Shown: positions 29,095 through 37,530 of the stretch, in pieces
How the letters are laid out: the number at the start of each line of letters is the position of its first letter
Position numbering within the stretch: the first letter of the stretch is position 1
From: Betaproteobacteria bacterium
Lineage (GTDB): Bacteria; Pseudomonadota; Gammaproteobacteria; Burkholderiales; Casimicrobiaceae
Direction: 5' to 3'
NCBI GenBank assembly: GCA_013298765.1
Contig: JAAFJA010000007.1
Location: 187,828 to 251,827 of the forward strand
Length of the DNA stretch: 64,000 nt
Position numbers and translations under genes: made by a program
The notes under the pieces: generated by a model
Database searches by the model: none
The model's input: only the letters and a program-made list of their open reading frames with translations
Told to the model about the DNA's origin: nothing

Positions 29095-29736
29095 CTACTT
29101 CGTGATCGCTTGCATCACTTTTTCACGTGATGACTGGGACGCAGCGGCGTTGGGTTGCGGCGAACCGGGGCCAGCTTTTTTCGCGTTTGGGTCTTCCAGA
29201 CCCTTCAAGCTGATATTGAGGCTGAATTCGTTGAGTCGCTGGTTGCGGTCGGTGACTGCTTTGATCTCAACAAGCTCCGCACCCGTAAGATATGGCGAGG
29301 ATTCGAGGTTACGCATGAGCGTGGAGACGCGCGCATTTGATTGCGCTAACCCAACCAAATTGATCTTCGTTCCGGTTTGCTTCACTTGCTTGAGGTAAAC
29401 ACCATCAGGCAGCTGGCGAACCAACTGATCGAGCAATTTGACTGACGCCCCACGATTGACTTGCAGCGTTTCAACGACTTGTTTGCGCGCAAGCAGCTGA
29501 GCGGTTTGATCTTTGAGTTTCTTGATCTCATCGATCTGGCCATCTAGTTTTTTGTTTTCAGCGACTAGCAAGTCATTGCGGCGCTGTTGCTCGGCAATGC
29601 TCTCATCGAGATAGAGTTTGCCGGCGTACCAAATTGCTGCAGCTGCTACCAGTGTGCCGAGCAAAATCAGATTGAACTCTCGCTTACGCTGAGCTCGCTT
29701 AGCCGCGCGATGCGGCAGCAGGTTAATGCGGATCAT
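29095..29736 (-). CDS. pilN: PilN, type IV pilus alignment subcomplex protein
   Basis: Inner-membrane partner of PilO, 213 aa. The cytoplasmic N-terminus IRINLLPHR is the conserved peptide that binds PilM. A membrane helix, a coiled coil and a ferredoxin-like periplasmic domain (LPDGVYLKQVKQTGTKINL) follow. The C-terminal extension is Pro/Ala/Asn-rich. The start codon shares its first base with the pilM stop region, indicating coupling. Confidence 0.96.
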   Translation of the reverse strand: MIRINLLPHRAAKRAQRKREFNLILLGTLVAAAAIWYAGKLYLDESIAEQQRRNDLLVAENKKLDGQIDEIKKLKDQTAQLLARKQVVETLQVNRGASVKLLDQLVRQLPDGVYLKQVKQTGTKINLVGLAQSNARVSTLMRNLESSPYLTGAELVEIKAVTDRNQRLNEFSLNISLKGLEDPNAKKAGPGSPQPNAAASQSSREKVMQAITK

Positions 29737-30824
29737 TAATCAAACCTCCGCAGCGCGAGACCACACGCGACCATCAGCGAAGGCGCATCGGCAGCTAACT
29801 GGCGTGATTTCACATTAGAACTAAGCGACATGCCTGCGAATGGATTCGCGACCGACGCAGTGACGTTGGTTCGACGAGACACAGCCTCAGCAAGCCCCGG
29901 CAGCGAGGCGCAGCCGCCCGCGAGAAGCAGGTAATCAAGCTGACCTTGTGCGTTCGAGGTCAAGAAAAACTGCAACGCGCGTGCTGCTTCAATGGCTAGC
30001 GTATCCACATAGGGGCGCAGCACATCATTGTCGTAGTTCGACGGCAGGCTGCCACTGCGCTTTGCAGCTTCGGCTTCCTCGTTGGTCATGTTGTACGCGC
30101 GCTGAATCTCCTGCGTAAGCTGATTGCCGCCAAATGGGCTCTCACGCATGAAAATCTGCTCATCATTGCGAAACACATAGAAGCGCGTAGAAGTCGCGCC
30201 TACATCCAACACACCGACGTTTTGGTCAACGCCTTTGCCCGGAAGGTTTTCGGCCATACGCTCGTACGCGCCCATGACGGCCATCGCTTCCACGTCAACG
30301 ACTTGCGCCTTGAGACCCGCACTCTCCACAGCTGCGACACGATCTTCGACCTTTTCCTTGCGAGCAGCTGCAATCATGACTTCGACTTGCGTCGGGTCAG
30401 AGGCTACAGGCCCAATCACGGCAAAGTCGAGATTGACTTCATCAAGCGCGAACGGAATGTACTGATTGGCTTCGCTTTCGACTGCGAATTCCAGATCATC
30501 ATCGCGATCGGTCGCGGGCAAGGTGATCTTCTTCGTGATCACCATGCTTGTAGGGAGTGCGATGGCAGCACCTTTGGTGCGCGAGCCGAGTTTACGCACC
30601 GCGCGTTCAAGCGCGGAACCTACAGTTTCCAAATTGGCGACGTTGCCGTCGGTCATTGCGTCGCGAGGTAGGGGCTCAATCGCATAACGGAGCAGCTCGG
30701 GCTTATCGGGATTACCCGATAACTCGACCAGCTTGACCGCCGTGGATGAGATGTCCACCCCGATGATCGGCGTACTTTTCGCCCCGATCATTCCCCGCAG
30801 TGGACCCAAAAAATCTTTTTGCAT
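29736..30824 (-). CDS. pilM: PilM, actin-like type IV pilus assembly ATPase
   Basis: Cytoplasmic actin/FtsA-fold protein that nucleates the PilN/PilO complex. The phosphate-1 region reads IIGVDISSTAVKLVEL, a second phosphate loop is GVLDVGATSTRFYVF, and the adenosine motif is LLLAGGCASLPGLAEAV. The length of 362 aa is usual. It is the first gene of the leftward pilMNOPQ operon and is divergent from mrcA, with about 235 bp between the two start codons for both promoters. Confidence 0.97.
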   Translation of the reverse strand: MQKDFLGPLRGMIGAKSTPIIGVDISSTAVKLVELSGNPDKPELLRYAIEPLPRDAMTDGNVANLETVGSALERAVRKLGSRTKGAAIALPTSMVITKKITLPATDRDDDLEFAVESEANQYIPFALDEVNLDFAVIGPVASDPTQVEVMIAAARKEKVEDRVAAVESAGLKAQVVDVEAMAVMGAYERMAENLPGKGVDQNVGVLDVGATSTRFYVFRNDEQIFMRESPFGGNQLTQEIQRAYNMTNEEAEAAKRSGSLPSNYDNDVLRPYVDTLAIEAARALQFFLTSNAQGQLDYLLLAGGCASLPGLAEAVSRRTNVTASVANPFAGMSLSSNVKSRQLAADAPSLMVACGLALRRFD

Positions 30825-31059
30825 TGGGAGTTTAGGCCACTTTTGTCGCCTGAAACTTTAAGTTGGGAGGTGAGTTTTGCACAAGCCCCGTTCTGAGGCA
30901 AGTTCTCCGCGCGGAGCGGCGAACTATAATCGCGAAAAAAACAACAAATAGACCAGCTTCACGGCAAAAACAAGTCACGAGTCGGGGCTTACGGGAGGAA
31001 GTTAGTAATCACTTCCTCGGTATGAATTCGGGGGAACGTTGCGAAGCGAGGTAAGAACG

Positions 31060-33393
31060 ATGGTAAGGCGCTGGCTCATTTATTCGGCATCGGTTGCGGC
31101 AGGGCTCCTCCTCGTCGGCGTTGTTTTGGGTACGCTCGTGTGGACGTTGATCAGCGCGCGCTTACCGTCGCTCGACGTCATTACGGATTACCAACCCAAG
31201 CTTCCATTGCGCATCGTTTCGGAAGAGGGCGTGTTGCTGGGCGAGTTCGGCGAAGAGCGGCGCAGCCTCGTCGCCCTTGCCGATGTGCCACTTTCGGTAA
31301 AGCAGGCGATCCTCGCGGCAGAGGATTCAAACTTCTACGAGCACTCAGGCGTCGACTGGATCGGCGTGTTGCGTACGTTGTATTCCAATGCCACCACCGG
31401 CACAAAAGCGGGTGCGAGCACAATTACGATGCAAGTCGCTCGAAACTTTTTTCTCACCCGAGAGAAGACTTTGCTTCGCAAGGCGAACGAAGTTGCGTTG
31501 ACCTACAAGATCGAACGCGAGCTCACGAAAGACCAAATCCTTGAGCTCTACATCAATCAGATCTTTCTTGGCGAACGGGCTTACGGCTTCGCGGTCGCAG
31601 CTCGCACCTATTACGGCAAAACGCTCAAAGAGCTCACAGTCGCTGAAGCCGCAATGCTGGCCGGTCTACCCAAAGCGCCGTCAGCGTTCAATCCGATCGT
31701 GAATCCAAAGCGCGCGGCGCTGCGCCAGCAGTACGTGTTGCGCCGGATGCACGAGCTCGGCTACATCACCGATGAACAACACAAGGTCGCAGCGGCCGCG
31801 CCGTCGTCGGTCAAACGGGATCATTCACCAGCAGTACGCGCCGAGTTCTTGAACGAAATGGCGCGGCAGTTTGTATTTGATCTGGTCGGCGAGTCCGCCT
31901 ACACCCGTGGGCTGACGGTCACCACAACGATTCGCGCAAAGCCGCAAGAGGCGGCCTATCAAGCGCTGCGCCGCGGAATTTTGGATTACGAGAAACGGCA
32001 GGCGTTTCGTGGCCCCGAGGGTCTGATCGAACTTCCAGCTGCGACGAATAAAGAAGGGCTCGCAGACGCCATCGAATCCGCGCTCCAGCAGTTTCCCGAC
32101 AGCGACGATTTGTTGACCGCAGTCGTCCTGGAGGCAAACAGCAAACGCGTTGTTGTGTCACGGGGCGAAGGCGAAACCTACACGCTTGAGGGCGACGCCA
32201 TCCGCTTTATCCGGAACGCGCTTGCCGATAACGCCGCCGCACCCGAGCGGGTGCGTCGCGGCGCAATTTTGCGAATTGTTACCGACGAAAAAGGCGCTTG
32301 GCGCATTACGCAGCTGCCGCAAGTGGAAGCGGCGTTTGTCGCGCTTGATCCAGTGAATGGGGCAATCGTGAGTTTGGCGGGCGGTTTTGATTTTTATCGA
32401 AATCAGTTCAATCACGTCACTCAGGCAAGTCGCCAGCCCGGCTCCTCGTTTAAGCCGTTTGTTTACTCTGCCGCGCTTGAAAAAGGCATTACCTCGGCCA
32501 CCGTAATCAACGATGCGCCGCTTTTCTTTTCGGCCGCGCAAACCGGTGGCGATGAGTGGGAACCGAAAAATTACGACGGCAAGTTTGATGGCCCGATGCG
32601 TGTACGCACTGCGCTTGCGAAGTCAAAAAACATGATCTCGATTCGCATCCTTCGCTCGATTGGGCCGAGCTACGCGCAGGACTACGCGGCAAAATTTGGC
32701 TTCGACCCGAAACTCACGCCAGCGTATCTCACACTCGCGCTCGGTGCTGGACAAACCAATCCGCTTCAGATGGCGGGTGCCTACGCTGTCTTCGCCAATG
32801 GCGGCTTCCGCGTGAAGCCGCATTTCATCAAGAAAATCGTCGATGCGAGAGGCGTCACCATTTTCGAAGAATCGCCGCAGGTGGCAGGCAGAGACGCAGA
32901 ACAAGCCATTGATCCACGCAATGCATTCATCATGACCACGCTGATGCGAGATGTGGTTAACGCGGGCACGGCTACCAAAGCAAAGGCCTTGGGCCGAAAT
33001 GATCTAGCGGGGAAAACGGGTACGACCAACGATAGCTTCGACGCGTGGTTCGCGGGGTACAACGCCTCACTCGTGGGTGTAGCCTGGGTGGGCTACGACC
33101 AACCGCGCTCGCTCGGTGAACGTGAGACAGGCGGCGGGGTTGCGCTACCGATTTGGATCAATTACATGCGCACCGCGTTGAAGGGTGTTCCGGAAAAGCC
33201 GTTGGTGCCGCCGAAAGGTGTGGTCAGTTCAACGGTGGGCGCTGATCCCGAAGCCGGATCGCTGGTCGATTCAAAAGGCATCAGCGATTGGTTCTACGCG
33301 GAATTCCCGCCGCGCTTCTTTGTTGATCCACTCACGGGCAACGAAGGCGCGCGCAGCAAACAAGACGAAGAAGTTCGCCAGCAACTCTTCTGA
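31060..33393 (+). CDS. mrcA: Penicillin-binding protein 1A, bifunctional peptidoglycan synthase
   Basis: Class A PBP anchored in the inner membrane. After one N-terminal helix comes the glycosyltransferase-51 domain (ILAAEDSNFYEHSGVDW, GASTITMQVARNFFL), an OB-like insert, and the transpeptidase domain. The catalytic Ser is in PGSSFKPFVYSAAL, followed by SKN and KTGTTNDSFDAWF. ATG 31060 has GAGG 8 nt upstream and is preferred to an in-frame start at 31039. About 777 aa, normal. The pairing with divergent pilMNOPQ is common in betaproteobacteria and gammaproteobacteria. Confidence 0.97.
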   Translation: MVRRWLIYSASVAAGLLLVGVVLGTLVWTLISARLPSLDVITDYQPKLPLRIVSEEGVLLGEFGEERRSLVALADVPLSVKQAILAAEDSNFYEHSGVDWIGVLRTLYSNATTGTKAGASTITMQVARNFFLTREKTLLRKANEVALTYKIERELTKDQILELYINQIFLGERAYGFAVAARTYYGKTLKELTVAEAAMLAGLPKAPSAFNPIVNPKRAALRQQYVLRRMHELGYITDEQHKVAAAAPSSVKRDHSPAVRAEFLNEMARQFVFDLVGESAYTRGLTVTTTIRAKPQEAAYQALRRGILDYEKRQAFRGPEGLIELPAATNKEGLADAIESALQQFPDSDDLLTAVVLEANSKRVVVSRGEGETYTLEGDAIRFIRNALADNAAAPERVRRGAILRIVTDEKGAWRITQLPQVEAAFVALDPVNGAIVSLAGGFDFYRNQFNHVTQASRQPGSSFKPFVYSAALEKGITSATVINDAPLFFSAAQTGGDEWEPKNYDGKFDGPMRVRTALAKSKNMISIRILRSIGPSYAQDYAAKFGFDPKLTPAYLTLALGAGQTNPLQMAGAYAVFANGGFRVKPHFIKKIVDARGVTIFEESPQVAGRDAEQAIDPRNAFIMTTLMRDVVNAGTATKAKALGRNDLAGKTGTTNDSFDAWFAGYNASLVGVAWVGYDQPRSLGERETGGGVALPIWINYMRTALKGVPEKPLVPPKGVVSSTVGADPEAGSLVDSKGISDWFYAEFPPRFFVDPLTGNEGARSKQDEEVRQQLF

Positions 33394-33478
33394 ACATCGG
33401 AGTGGCATCGTGCGCCATGCGCCGCACGATGCGCCGTCGGGCCAATGCTGCTCGTTAACGAAAGCGAATGGTTGCGTA

Positions 33479-34021
33479 ATGCCGCACGATAAAGAAACGC
33501 TCGCCGCCGTGGCGGCACGATTGATCGTCGAATCCCAGCTCACAGATTGGGCGCTTGCTCGACGCAAAGCGACGGACGAGCTAGGACTATCCACGCGCAC
33601 TACCCCGATGCCAAGCGACGAGGACATCATCGCCGAAATCAAGACTTATCACGCGCTCTATGGCGGTGAAGAACACGCCGCGCAACTCGCATCTCAGCGG
33701 GAAATGGCGCTCGACGTGATGCGTGAGCTTTCTCGCTTTGAGCCGCGTCTGGTTGGTCCGGTTGCCGAGGGCTGGGCACACGAAGGCAGCAGCATCGTGC
33801 TCGACATCGTTGCTGACAACGCGAAAGACGTAGAAATTGAGCTGGTGAATTTAGGCGCGGACGTCTCGGATAGTCGTGTGGGGCGCGATCAAACGCTCAG
33901 CTTAGACATCGAAAACGCGGACTGGCCGATTCGCATTCAGATTCGACCACGTGGGCGGGCACCCGACGCGCGATTCAAGACTCGACTCAGTCCAAAGGAG
34001 CTTTCAGCGCTCATCGTTTAG
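33479..34021 (+). CDS. Conserved hypothetical protein (Burkholderiales family)
   Basis: About 180 aa, soluble, with a helical N-terminal part (AARLIVESQLTDWALARRKATDELG, then EDIIAEIKTYHALYGG) and a beta-rich C-terminal part (LVGPVAEGWAHEGSSIVLDIVADNAKDVEIEL). The C-terminal part looks like a small nucleotidyltransferase-type or ferredoxin-like fold. Homologues in Burkholderiales are sometimes mislabelled as UDP-N-acetylmuramate-alanine ligase, which this is not, since no Mur ligase ATP motif is present. The frame is open upstream into mrcA; ATG 33479 is the likely start but has no obvious ribosome site. The function is unknown. Confidence 0.65.
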   Translation: MPHDKETLAAVAARLIVESQLTDWALARRKATDELGLSTRTTPMPSDEDIIAEIKTYHALYGGEEHAAQLASQREMALDVMRELSRFEPRLVGPVAEGWAHEGSSIVLDIVADNAKDVEIELVNLGADVSDSRVGRDQTLSLDIENADWPIRIQIRPRGRAPDARFKTRLSPKELSALIV

Positions 34022-34202
34022 GTTTTAATAGAGCTGGGCTGGCGAACAAAAAATAGTTAAATCAACTATAACCTTAATTCTTGTCTAGCCCCGATACAGC
34101 ATTTGGTATAACACTATAGAGCTTCGAATCTCGATCGTTCAGGCTTCGCCCCTCGCGAACAAAACACCGTCTCAGTCAGTTTGAACCGCTAAACGCACAA
34201 TC

Positions 34203-36176
34203 CTAAGACGGGCTTGGCTCCCGATCCGCTTTCACGGCGGGGCCTTTTGGCCCCAATTCACGCACTTTGTCACGCGCGCCGCGAGCGTCATGGGCGTCGT
34301 GCGCACGCTCCGACTGAGCTTCACGCCGCTCCACTTGCGCTTCGCGCCGCTCTACGCGTTCACGATTACGCGCTTCAACCCGCTCGCGTCGCGCTTCATT
34401 GGCCACAGCCGTTTCGCGAACGACATTGTTGTTGCTCTGCGGGCTTGGTGCCGACGGCTGCGCAGGATCGCGAACCACGGGCGCGCTCCGCCCGCTGTCG
34501 CTTCGACGGGGTTCTTGACGAATGACGTTGCCGTTATCGGGCAGCTGGCGCTCGCGAACCGGCGGCGCAACGCGCTCACGCCGATCGTCGTAATCTCGAC
34601 CCGTTGGTGCGCTTTCGCGTACGCTCTGACGCGGTGCGACTACAGGATTCGGGTCTTGCCAGACGCGTGGCTCAAGTACGTTCGGGGTCGGCGCTACCGG
34701 TTGAACGGCACGCTCACGAATGATCGCTTGCGGCGGAACGTTACGCGTCACCGCGCCCTCGCTCACGCGCGGCTGATTGATCGCTTCAGGGATCGAGCTT
34801 GGCGCGCTGCCACGTACGTCAACGCGGCCACGATCAACGCCGATGCCCGGCTGCACCACGGGATTGGGGTCCGCCGCGCGCACTCGAGAGAACTGAGGCA
34901 TCACCTCCGCCATTCGCGCCGGCGGTGCGCCACGCAGGTCGCTCGCCACGCCCGGACGGATGAATTCTTGAGCGACCGCGCGACCTGGGATGAAGCGGTT
35001 CGCTGCAATGCTCGTTACCGCGTTCGCAACGTTGGCATGCACGTAAGCAGGCGGACGCCACGGATCTTCGGCGCTGTTGCGGACGTACGGCCGATTTACG
35101 CCACGCCAGTAATCGCGTGAATAGCTATACCAGGGCGCGTACGGCTCATTCCGTCCTAGCGGCACCCAAGAATACGTCGGGCCGATGGACGCGTTGATAC
35201 TCCAGCCGTTACCACCGAAGAACGTGACCAAGGCAGGCGCATAAACGGGACGTCCAACGTACTGACCGGGATACCATGCCCAGCGCCCGCCGACGCGCAC
35301 CCAGCGACCGTAATGCGAAGGCGCGAAGCCCCAGGGGGCATCGTCAACCCATGTCCACCCCCACGGTGACACCCAGCTCCAGCGACCGTAGCGATACGGC
35401 GCCCAGTCGTAGCTCACGTTGCGCGGATACCAAACGCGCCCGTACTCGTAGGTTGTCTCCCAACTGCCATACTCATCCAGCTCACGAATGCCCACCATCC
35501 ACGGGTTCACGTAGCCACGATTACGGCTCTCCCATCGCTCAATTCTGCGATCGCGGCTAGTGACCCACGCTTCAAAGCCGCCGTAGCCCGCGCCCGCGTA
35601 GGCAAAGCGATCTATGCGTGCACCGTTTAAGTCAAACGCCATTGTTTGATCACGGCTGAGCCACTGATTGCGCCCGTTCACGATCAACTCCGCTTGACCG
35701 AAACGCACGCTCGCGACGCTCGGGGAGAGTCGCTCGCCTGCGGTGAGGAAATACAAACCAGGCTGGGTGAAGATCATTTCGCCATGCTCGGTCGTGATGC
35801 GCATTGCATCTTGTGCTTCCCAGTAGCGAATCCGCACTGCTGCGCTGCCGCTTGCTAGCCGGGCAACCAGGCTATGGTCGTCGAATCGATCAAAATAGAC
35901 GTTTGCGCCGCCGGAAAGCCAAACCTGCAAGCCGCCGACATCAAGCTCAGCGCGCCCGCCCTCGCTTACCCACACGTTATCGCTCGCGGTAATCACCTGA
36001 TTTCGAAATGCAGGCTGCCAGTCTTCATAGGCGCTCGCGATACGCACGTCGCCCGCGAATTCGGAGAGCCGCGCCACACGTCCTGGCGGATCGGCCAACG
36101 CAATTTGGGCAGCGACCACGCCCAGGAGCGCGGCCAAGCCGAAGCGAAATCCGCGCCAAAGTTGATTGGGTTTCAT
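34203..36176 (-). CDS. FecR-like / DUF6600 envelope protein with Arg-rich tail
   Basis: Exported protein of about 657 aa. A signal peptide is followed by a FecR-like beta-rich domain (about residues 25-175) and a Trp/Tyr-rich DUF6600 region (RYGRWSWVSPWGWTWV, APWGFAPSHYGRWVRV). A long Pro/Arg/Glu-rich disordered tail ends in repeats of RERVERREAQVERREAQ type. The start at 36176 has GAAGAG upstream and gives a good signal peptide; the frame is open further to 36227. The family is common in betaproteobacteria and of unknown function. The charged tail may contact nucleic acid, peptidoglycan or lipopolysaccharide, which is a guess. Confidence 0.75.
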   Translation of the reverse strand: MKPNQLWRGFRFGLAALLGVVAAQIALADPPGRVARLSEFAGDVRIASAYEDWQPAFRNQVITASDNVWVSEGGRAELDVGGLQVWLSGGANVYFDRFDDHSLVARLASGSAAVRIRYWEAQDAMRITTEHGEMIFTQPGLYFLTAGERLSPSVASVRFGQAELIVNGRNQWLSRDQTMAFDLNGARIDRFAYAGAGYGGFEAWVTSRDRRIERWESRNRGYVNPWMVGIRELDEYGSWETTYEYGRVWYPRNVSYDWAPYRYGRWSWVSPWGWTWVDDAPWGFAPSHYGRWVRVGGRWAWYPGQYVGRPVYAPALVTFFGGNGWSINASIGPTYSWVPLGRNEPYAPWYSYSRDYWRGVNRPYVRNSAEDPWRPPAYVHANVANAVTSIAANRFIPGRAVAQEFIRPGVASDLRGAPPARMAEVMPQFSRVRAADPNPVVQPGIGVDRGRVDVRGSAPSSIPEAINQPRVSEGAVTRNVPPQAIIRERAVQPVAPTPNVLEPRVWQDPNPVVAPRQSVRESAPTGRDYDDRRERVAPPVRERQLPDNGNVIRQEPRRSDSGRSAPVVRDPAQPSAPSPQSNNNVVRETAVANEARRERVEARNRERVERREAQVERREAQSERAHDAHDARGARDKVRELGPKGPAVKADREPSPS

Positions 36177-36360
36177 AGCAAACTCTTCGATGAGTGACAC
36201 CTGACTTGTTAACGACTTGGCGGGCATCCGGTTGACCCAGGCTCTGGCGCACAGCGATTGAATACTGTATTCTTAACCAGTATTTCTGCGCGAGGCTTCG
36301 CTCCAAAGCGCTCGCGGTTTGTCAGGCGTGTTTGCCAATGCCCTCTTGAAGGTATCGTTT

Positions 36361-37248
36361 ATGTCACTCGCTATCGCGCATTCGCGCGCCCTTGCCGGGA
36401 TGCAAGCCGAGCCCGTCACGGTTGAGCTGCATGTTGCCAATGGCAACGCGAGCTTTAATCTTGTGGGGCTTCCAGAGGTGGAGGTCCGCGAATCGCGAGA
36501 CCGGGTGCGCGCTGCCATTCAAACAGCGGGATTCGAGTTTCCTTATCGCAAGCTTACTGCGAATCTGGCACCGGCTGAAATTCCCAAAGAATCTGGTCGG
36601 TTCGATCTGCCCATCGCGATTTCGCTGCTCGCGGCGACCGGGCAGCTCCCGGGTGAGCGGCTTTCCGAGTTCGAATTTGCGGGCGAATTGGGCTTAAACG
36701 GTGATTTGCGGCCCGTTCGTGGCGCGCTTGCGATGGCGCTTGCCGCGAAGTCTGCCAACCGCGTGCTGATCGTGCCCGCCGCATCAGCGGGAGAGGCGGC
36801 GCTCGCGCCCGGCGCGCAAGTGCTCTCCGCCCGCTCGCTGCTTGAAGTGGCGGCGCACATCGCCGGGCGCGCCCCGTTGCCGGCGGCAGTTGCGCGTGAG
36901 TGTGATGCGGCGAATGCGCCGCTTTACCCCGATCTCAGCGATGTTCGCGGTCAGGCGCAAGCGAAGCGCGCGCTCGAAATTGCGGCGGCAGGTCGCCACA
37001 ATCTTCTGCTCGTGGGGCCGCCTGGAACCGGCAAAAGCATGCTCGCCCATCGGCTACCAGGCATCCTCCCGCCAATGAGTGAGCGCGAAGCCATCGAGAG
37101 CGCAGCGCTGCGATCACTCGTTGGCAAATTCAGCGCGAGCGAGTTTGGCCATCGCCCCATCCGATCGCCGCACCATTCCGCAAGCGCCGCAGCGCTGGTC
37201 GGTGGGGTGGCAAAACTCACGTTGTTTAAGAAAGTGCACGCTTTCTGA
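36361..37248 (+). pseudogene. comM: comM 5' part, disrupted by the island
   Basis: YifB/ComM family Mg-chelatase-like AAA+ helicase, which promotes branch migration in natural transformation. The N-terminal domain (MSLAIAHSRALAGMQAEPVTVE, VGLPEVEVRESRDRVRAA) and Walker A (LLVGPPGTGKSMLAHRLPGI) are intact. Family similarity stops after HHSASAAALVGG at about codon 281 (near 37205), just before the usual GEISLAHxGVLFLDELPEF segment with Walker B. The last 14 codons are foreign. A full protein has about 500 aa, so the product is non-functional. comM is a known insertion site of Tn6022/AbaR-type elements. Confidence 0.9.
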
Positions 37249-37530
37249 GAAAACGCGTTTACCGCGGCTCCGAATACTCATCTCGTCCCCGCAGCAAAGG
37301 AACGTTAGTCCAGACGCATCGTGCGCAGACTTGCGCATGATGCGTGTTTATGCGCATTGATGAATCGCGAGAGTGGTTTACTGCTGTGAATCAGAGAGAC
37401 GTGTTTCCGTCGGGCGTGCACGGATGGTTAGACCGCCGGTGGCGCAATCAGTGCATGAAGCACTAAATTTGAAGTACGTTATTTGAGAAAATTCGCTTGG
37501 TGTTAGCTCCCTGGCTATATCGGATTTTCT
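37206..37530. other. Left boundary of the comM island with a large palindrome
   Basis: Non-coding stretch between the comM break and the TnsE-like gene. It holds a hairpin-forming repeat, ACGCATCGTGCGCA at 37314-37327 and TGCGCATGATGCGT at 37332-37345 (one mismatch, GACT loop). A short dyad AGAAAG/CTTTCT lies near 37229-37246. Two related direct repeats beginning TGAGAAAA (about 37246 and 37483) each run about 27 bp. These are candidates for transposase-binding or regulatory sites. A transposon end sequence could not be fixed because the other end is not in the window. Confidence 0.45.

Noticed and set aside
34290-35120. Long plus-strand frame opposite the DUF6600 gene
   Set aside because: It is the complement of the Arg/Pro-rich tail, a composition artefact.
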